Positions 61,236 through 64,000 of a stretch of DNA of 64,000 bases are shown here, one piece after another. The stretch is from NCBI RefSeq assembly GCF_016785185.1, contig NZ_JAEKDY010000001.1, one strand, 5' to 3'. The stretch's first letter is position 1, and the number at the start of each line of letters is the position of its first letter. The position numbers were made by a program, and so were the translations under genes. The notes under the pieces are model-generated. The model ran no database searches. It was not told the DNA's origin and saw only the letters and a list, made by a program, of their open reading frames with translations. The DNA comes from Heyndrickxia sporothermodurans. Lineage in GTDB: Bacteria; Bacillota; Bacilli; Bacillales; Bacillaceae_C.

Positions 61236-61850
61236 TTATTTTGATGAATGTTGGACAGGCAGTGCCGTAATAATGTAACGATTTGGAGCATCCCCTATGT
61301 AAGAAAAAGGATAACAGGTTGTTATGGTCAACACCTCTTCAGGTGCTGTTGATTGAATGACACTGCGATCATCTACGTCAACGATTTTTGTCTCTTTGAT
61401 TTTATAGGAAAATGTTCCATAGGGGAGCTTAATAGTCAGAATATCCCCTATGCGCAATTCTCCCATTTTTCGAAACACTGTATCCCGATGGCCGGATAGA
61501 ACAATTTGATCCTTGTCCATTGGATATGCGGTTCCTTTATAATGTCCGACCCCTTTTTCTAAATCATCTTCATCCGTTCCTTCTACAATTGGCAGCTCTG
61601 CATTGATTTGCGGGATGGACAATATCCCTACGACATCATTTTGCTTTGGTTTAAAATCAGCTTTTTTTTGTGATTTATGTTTTTTCATATCATCAGTATG
61701 TTTTTCTAAATCATCCGTTTGTTTTAATAATTGCTGAGCCTTTTTAATGCTTTCACTATGGGTATGTTGAGTTTTGAAAAATTGATATCCACCAATGCCG
61801 ATAAAGAGAAGGCCAAACAAAATAATAATGAAAGATAATGATTTAATCAT
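61236..61850 (-). CDS. srtD: Class D sortase
   Basis: Membrane transpeptidase that anchors proteins with an LPXTG-like sorting signal to peptidoglycan. N-terminal signal-anchor (residues 4-22, SLSFIIILFGLLFIGIG), a helical linker, and the sortase barrel with catalytic His in VLSGHRDTVFRKM, Cys in VLTITTCYPFSYIGDAPNRY and Arg in NRYIIT. 204 residues. Class D by its TTCYPF and length (inference). Its ATG overlaps the sinI stop (ATGA). No substrate with a sorting signal is seen in the window. Confidence 0.9.
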   Translation of the reverse strand: MIKSLSFIIILFGLLFIGIGGYQFFKTQHTHSESIKKAQQLLKQTDDLEKHTDDMKKHKSQKKADFKPKQNDVVGILSIPQINAELPIVEGTDEDDLEKGVGHYKGTAYPMDKDQIVLSGHRDTVFRKMGELRIGDILTIKLPYGTFSYKIKETKIVDVDDRSVIQSTAPEEVLTITTCYPFSYIGDAPNRYIITALPVQHSSK

Positions 61851-62020
61851 CCGCTTTTATGTAAATCTCGTAAAAAGGCTTGATTAGTCGTTTTCGTTAT
61901 TTCAAGAAAGTGACGAATTTCATTCGGAGTAATCCCTAAATTCCTTGCTTCCTCTAATAATTTTCGCCATTCTTCTCGTTGATCAATCGATTCATTTTTT
62001 TCTTTTAATTCCATCCCCAT
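61847..62020 (-). CDS. sinI: SinI-like anti-repressor
   Basis: 57-residue protein whose central region (REEWRKLLEEARNLGITPNE) matches the SinI/SinR dimerisation domain (compare SinI DQEWVELMVEAKEANISPEE). It should bind SinR and titrate it. Start ATG at 62020 has AGGAGG 8 nt upstream, within the sinR coding end; it overlaps sinR by 16 nt and the sortase start by 4 nt, so all three genes are coupled. Too short for most automated callers. Order sinR-sinI is the reverse of B. subtilis sinI-sinR. Confidence 0.88.
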   Translation of the reverse strand: MGMELKEKNESIDQREEWRKLLEEARNLGITPNEIRHFLEITKTTNQAFLRDLHKSG

Positions 62021-62376
62021 TTGCCAATCCTCCTAGTTTTTTTCTTTTCTTTCCAATGTTTAAAGATGAAAAATTCTTGGAGTGTTTGAAAATCTTCTTT
62101 ATTTAATCCGTTATTAATCGCATGATTCAACAGCTTCTGCCATTCTTCATCAATAAGCTTCATTTCGCTTTCATTCTCTATATTTTCATGAAGAAGAAAT
62201 TCAATTGTTGTATCAAGTGGTTTAGCAATCTTACCAAGGAACTCAAGAGAAGGATTATTTCGCAAATCCCGTTCGATATAGCTTAAATAAGATTTAGAAA
62301 TTCCGGCAAGTGCCGCTAATTGTGTAATGGAATATCCCTTTTCCATTCGCAATTTCTTTATTCGTTCACCAATCAT
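62005..62376 (-). CDS. sinR: SinR-type master repressor of biofilm genes
   Basis: 123 residues: N-terminal HTH_XRE DNA-binding domain (MIGERIKKLRMEKGYSITQL, AALAGISKSYLSYIERDLR) and a C-terminal SinR/SinI dimerisation helix pair (DEEWQKLLNHAINNGLNKED). Represses matrix genes in Bacillus. Divergent from calY1; candidate SinR sites in the shared region suggest autocontrol. GAGGAGAGAG upstream of the ATG. The closing basic tail (KKKTRRIGK) is not in B. subtilis SinR. Confidence 0.93.
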   Translation of the reverse strand: MIGERIKKLRMEKGYSITQLAALAGISKSYLSYIERDLRNNPSLEFLGKIAKPLDTTIEFLLHENIENESEMKLIDEEWQKLLNHAINNGLNKEDFQTLQEFFIFKHWKEKKKTRRIGKWGWN

Positions 62377-62430
62377 CTCTCTCTCCTCAAATCATTATGA
62401 ATTTAAACAGTATGATGGTTTATTTCGTTC

Positions 62431-62459
62431 ATTATAAAAGACGTTTTGTTCTTTATAAA
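62431..62459 (-). promoter_or_regulatory. Candidate sinR promoter overlapped by SinR operator word
   Basis: Minus strand: TTTATA (62459-62454) and TATAAT (62436-62431), 17-nt spacer, 55-60 bp upstream of sinR. The word GTTCTTT (plus strand 62448-62454) lies in the spacer and touches the -35, so SinR could repress its own gene. Confidence 0.5.
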
Positions 62460-62615
62460 GTTGTGAAATAGTGAGAAAGAACGAGCATAACCTAGATAAT
62501 GAACGAAAAATGTTCTTTATATAGAAAAATAGGTTAAATTTACGATTTTTCCAAATAGTTAAAACGAACTAAAATTACAATAAGTGTTCTTAATTGGAAA
62601 CGAATCTTAAAGAAC
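62448..62615 (+). promoter_or_regulatory. SinR operator array and calY1 promoter
   Basis: GTTCTTT or its complement AAAGAAC occurs at 62448-62454, 62476-62482, 62512-62518 and 62609-62615, with GTTCTTA at 62586-62592; SinR's known operator is GTTCTYT. A promoter TTTTCC (62547-62552) and TAAAAT (62570-62575) with a 17-nt spacer stands between the upstream trio and the downstream pair. The segment TTTACGATTTTTC (62539-62551) is repeated before calY2. Confidence 0.72.
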
Positions 62616-62666
62616 GGCATCAATGCGTATAATTAAGGACTCAATATTAAAGGGAGGGGCTTAATA

Positions 62667-63227
62667 ATGAGTATTAAAAAGAAGCTTGGCATGGGGATGG
62701 CAACAGCTGCACTTGGGCTATCTTTAATTGGTGGAGGAACATATGCTTATTTTAGTGATACGGCTGAGGCAACAGGAAGTTTTACAAATGGTACATTGGA
62801 TCTAGGGATAAATAAAACAACGATTGTGGATATTAGTAATTTAAAGCCGGGAGATTATATGTTTAGAGATTTCCAATTATCTAATGACGGATCTCTTGAT
62901 ATGAAACAGGTGTTATTAAATTCATCTTATGAGGTTATTGATGCAAATAAAGATAATGGTACGGAAGACTTTGGAGATCATATTATGGTTGAGTATCTTT
63001 ATAAAGTAGAAGGAAAGGAAAATGTAGTTTTTAGAAAAACTCTATCAGAGTTAAAGAATAACCCTATAGAAGTTTTGAAGAATGTTCCTGCAGGGAAAAA
63101 ACAAATCAAATTTACTGTTCAATTTAAGTTTCTAGATAATGGGGAGGATCAAAATAAATTCCAAGGTGATTCATTGAAACTGAAATGGAATTTTGAAGCG
63201 AAGCAAAAAGATGGTGAAGCAAGATAA
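62667..63227 (+). CDS. calY: CalY/TasA-family matrix fibre protein (calY1)
   Basis: Secreted camelysin/TasA-type protein, 186 residues. SipW-type signal peptide: KKKLGMGMATAALGLSLI then GGGTYAYFSDTAEATG, with the conserved YAYFSDTAEA cleavage region (about residue 26-34). The body is an Ig-like beta domain (GSFTNGTLDLGINKTTI, LKPGDYMFRDFQLSNDGSLD). Such proteins form biofilm fibres; CalY is also reported as a metalloprotease (M73). AAAGGGAGG upstream. The dedicated peptidase SipW is not in the window. Confidence 0.93.
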   Translation: MSIKKKLGMGMATAALGLSLIGGGTYAYFSDTAEATGSFTNGTLDLGINKTTIVDISNLKPGDYMFRDFQLSNDGSLDMKQVLLNSSYEVIDANKDNGTEDFGDHIMVEYLYKVEGKENVVFRKTLSELKNNPIEVLKNVPAGKKQIKFTVQFKFLDNGEDQNKFQGDSLKLKWNFEAKQKDGEAR

Positions 63228-63231
63228 AACA

Positions 63232-63269
63232 AACAGGTGCAAAAGCTAAGCTTTTGCGCCTTTTTGTTT
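63232..63269 (+). terminator. Terminator after calY1
   Basis: AACAGGTGCAAAAGCT / AGCTTTTGCGCCT stem followed by TTTTTGTTT. Confidence 0.85.
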
Positions 63270-63337
63270 GTACTTTATAAAAAATAATTTCATTAAAAAA
63301 TTATAAAAAAGTAAGGAAATAAGAGATAAAACGCGAT

Positions 63338-63464
63338 AAAGAACATTATCTGTTCTTTTTAAAGAAAATACGGACCTTTTTACGATTTTTCAAACTAATC
63401 TAAATGTCCTATACTCAAAATAAATATTCGTTAAAACGAACAATAAAGAACAACTATGAAGAAC
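63338..63464 (+). promoter_or_regulatory. SinR operator array and calY2 promoter
   Basis: AAAGAAC (63338-63344) and GTTCTTT (63352-63358) form an inverted pair with a 7-nt spacer; AAAGAAC (63445-63451) and GAAGAAC (63458-63464) lie further downstream. Between them sits TTTTCA (63387-63392) - 17 nt - TATACT (63410-63415), preceded by TTTACGATTTTTC (63379-63391) as before calY1. The remaining 317-bp intergenic stretch has no other feature I can support. Confidence 0.72.
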
Positions 63465-63544
63465 AAATACTGTTTGCAACTTCTTATGATCATCATAAGG
63501 GTTCAAAATAAAAAAATTTCTAGGGAGAAAGAGGAGGAAACAAA

Positions 63545-64000
63545 ATGAGTCTTAAAAAGAAACTAGGTATGGGCGTAGCATCAGCGGCACTAGGATTAGC
63601 ACTAATCGGGGGAGGTACATATGCGTATTTCAGTGATACAGCGGAAGCAAGTGCTAACTTTGCAGCTGGAACACTTGATTTAGTTGCAAATCCAACAACT
63701 ATTATTGATGTAAAAAATATTAAGCCAGGAGATTGGATGGATCGGGAATTTACTCTTCAAAATAATGGATCATTAGATATTTCAAAGGTTTTATTAGAAA
63801 CAGATTACGAAGTAATTGATGCAAAAGGAGATAATGCGGAGGATTTTGGTAAATATATTGAAGTCTCATTCTTATTAGTAAATAAGGATAAAAAGACTGA
63901 GGTAGTATATAAAACAACATTAGACAAATTGAAAAACGATAAAGATGACGTTGTAGAAAGAGATCTTCTTGGTTGGGTTTTAGGTGGAGAGCCAAGTGGG
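63545..64000 (+). CDS. calY: Second CalY/TasA-family protein (calY2), 3' end beyond window
   Basis: Paralogue of calY1; 152 codons are visible with no stop, so the gene continues past the window. N-terminus KKKLGMGVASAALGLALIGG and TYAYFSDTAEASANF is nearly identical to calY1, and the mature domain is related (AAGTLDLVANPTTIID, IKPGDWMDREFTLQNNGSLD) but diverged. It probably shares SipW processing. GAGGAGG about 8 nt before the ATG. Together with calY1 it forms a tandem duplication. Confidence 0.93.
   Translation, partial: MSLKKKLGMGVASAALGLALIGGGTYAYFSDTAEASANFAAGTLDLVANPTTIIDVKNIKPGDWMDREFTLQNNGSLDISKVLLETDYEVIDAKGDNAEDFGKYIEVSFLLVNKDKKTEVVYKTTLDKLKNDKDDVVERDLLGWVLGGEPSG

Noticed and set aside
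62005..62376. SinR gene as a phage-type repressor
   Set aside because: HTH_XRE domain is common to both, but the C-terminal SinI-like dimer domain, sinI neighbour and absence of phage genes favour SinR.
1..64000. tRNA, rRNA, CRISPR arrays, IS transposases, integrases
   Set aside because: I looked for cloverleaf-like or regularly spaced repeats and transposase-like proteins and found none that I can support.

Overview
The window reads as a chromosomal core segment of a low-GC, endospore-forming Bacillaceae. Sporulation genes (spoIIIAF-AG-AH, spoIVB, spo0A, a SleL/YaaH-like spore glycosidase) are interleaved with housekeeping genes in nearly the order of the Bacillus subtilis spoIIIA-to-yqk region. 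Protein sequences are close to B. subtilis but clearly not identical. The sinR-sinI order, tandem CalY genes and methylmalonyl-CoA mutase genes point to another genus of the family (inference). I see no prophage, transposase, CRISPR array, tRNA or rRNA.

Layout. 1-6.6 kb: end of the spoIIIA operon, accBC, yqhY, nusB, xseAB. 6.6-15.3 kb: ispA, dxs, yqxC, argR, recN, spoIVB, spo0A. 15.3-25.4 kb: small membrane genes, a GlpQ-type phosphodiesterase, then bkdR and its sigma-54-dependent bkd operon. This operon holds only a 5'/3' remnant of ptb, and buk is missing. 25.4-36.5 kb: CorA, a frameshifted TrkA-C membrane protein, mutA-mutB-meaB, brxB, yqjA, a previously unannotated prli42 mini-gene, mce and yqjD. 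36.5-46.8 kb: peptidase yqjE, an orphan CheW, polYA, zwf, rnz, namA, proI behind a proline T-box, yqjP and yqjQ. 46.9-54.8 kb: an ECF sigma/anti-sigma pair with its own promoter, a degenerate inverted-repeat element, the SOS cassette uvrX-yqjX, a radical SAM protein, a CDGSH protein, the spore glycosidase and a hydrolase. 55-61 kb: HMG-CoA lyase, yaaN-xpaC, and thiolase-scoA-scoB with a long hairpin repeat. 61-64 kb: a biofilm-type locus, sinR-sinI-class D sortase divergent from two tandem CalY/TasA-like genes.

Two themes stand out. First, metabolism: the bkd operon makes branched acyl-CoAs, the ptb-buk route to free acids is broken, and the window carries routes that could oxidise the products further (Mce/MutAB/MeaB/YqjD for propionyl-CoA, and MvaB/ScoAB/thiolase for the leucine and ketone-body branch). 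Second, regulation: the SinR locus has many GTTCTTT/AAAGAAC motifs, the SinR operator word. They flank a shared promoter core upstream of both calY genes and overlap the likely sinR promoter, which suggests a self-contained matrix-gene switch with a sortase built into the regulator operon.
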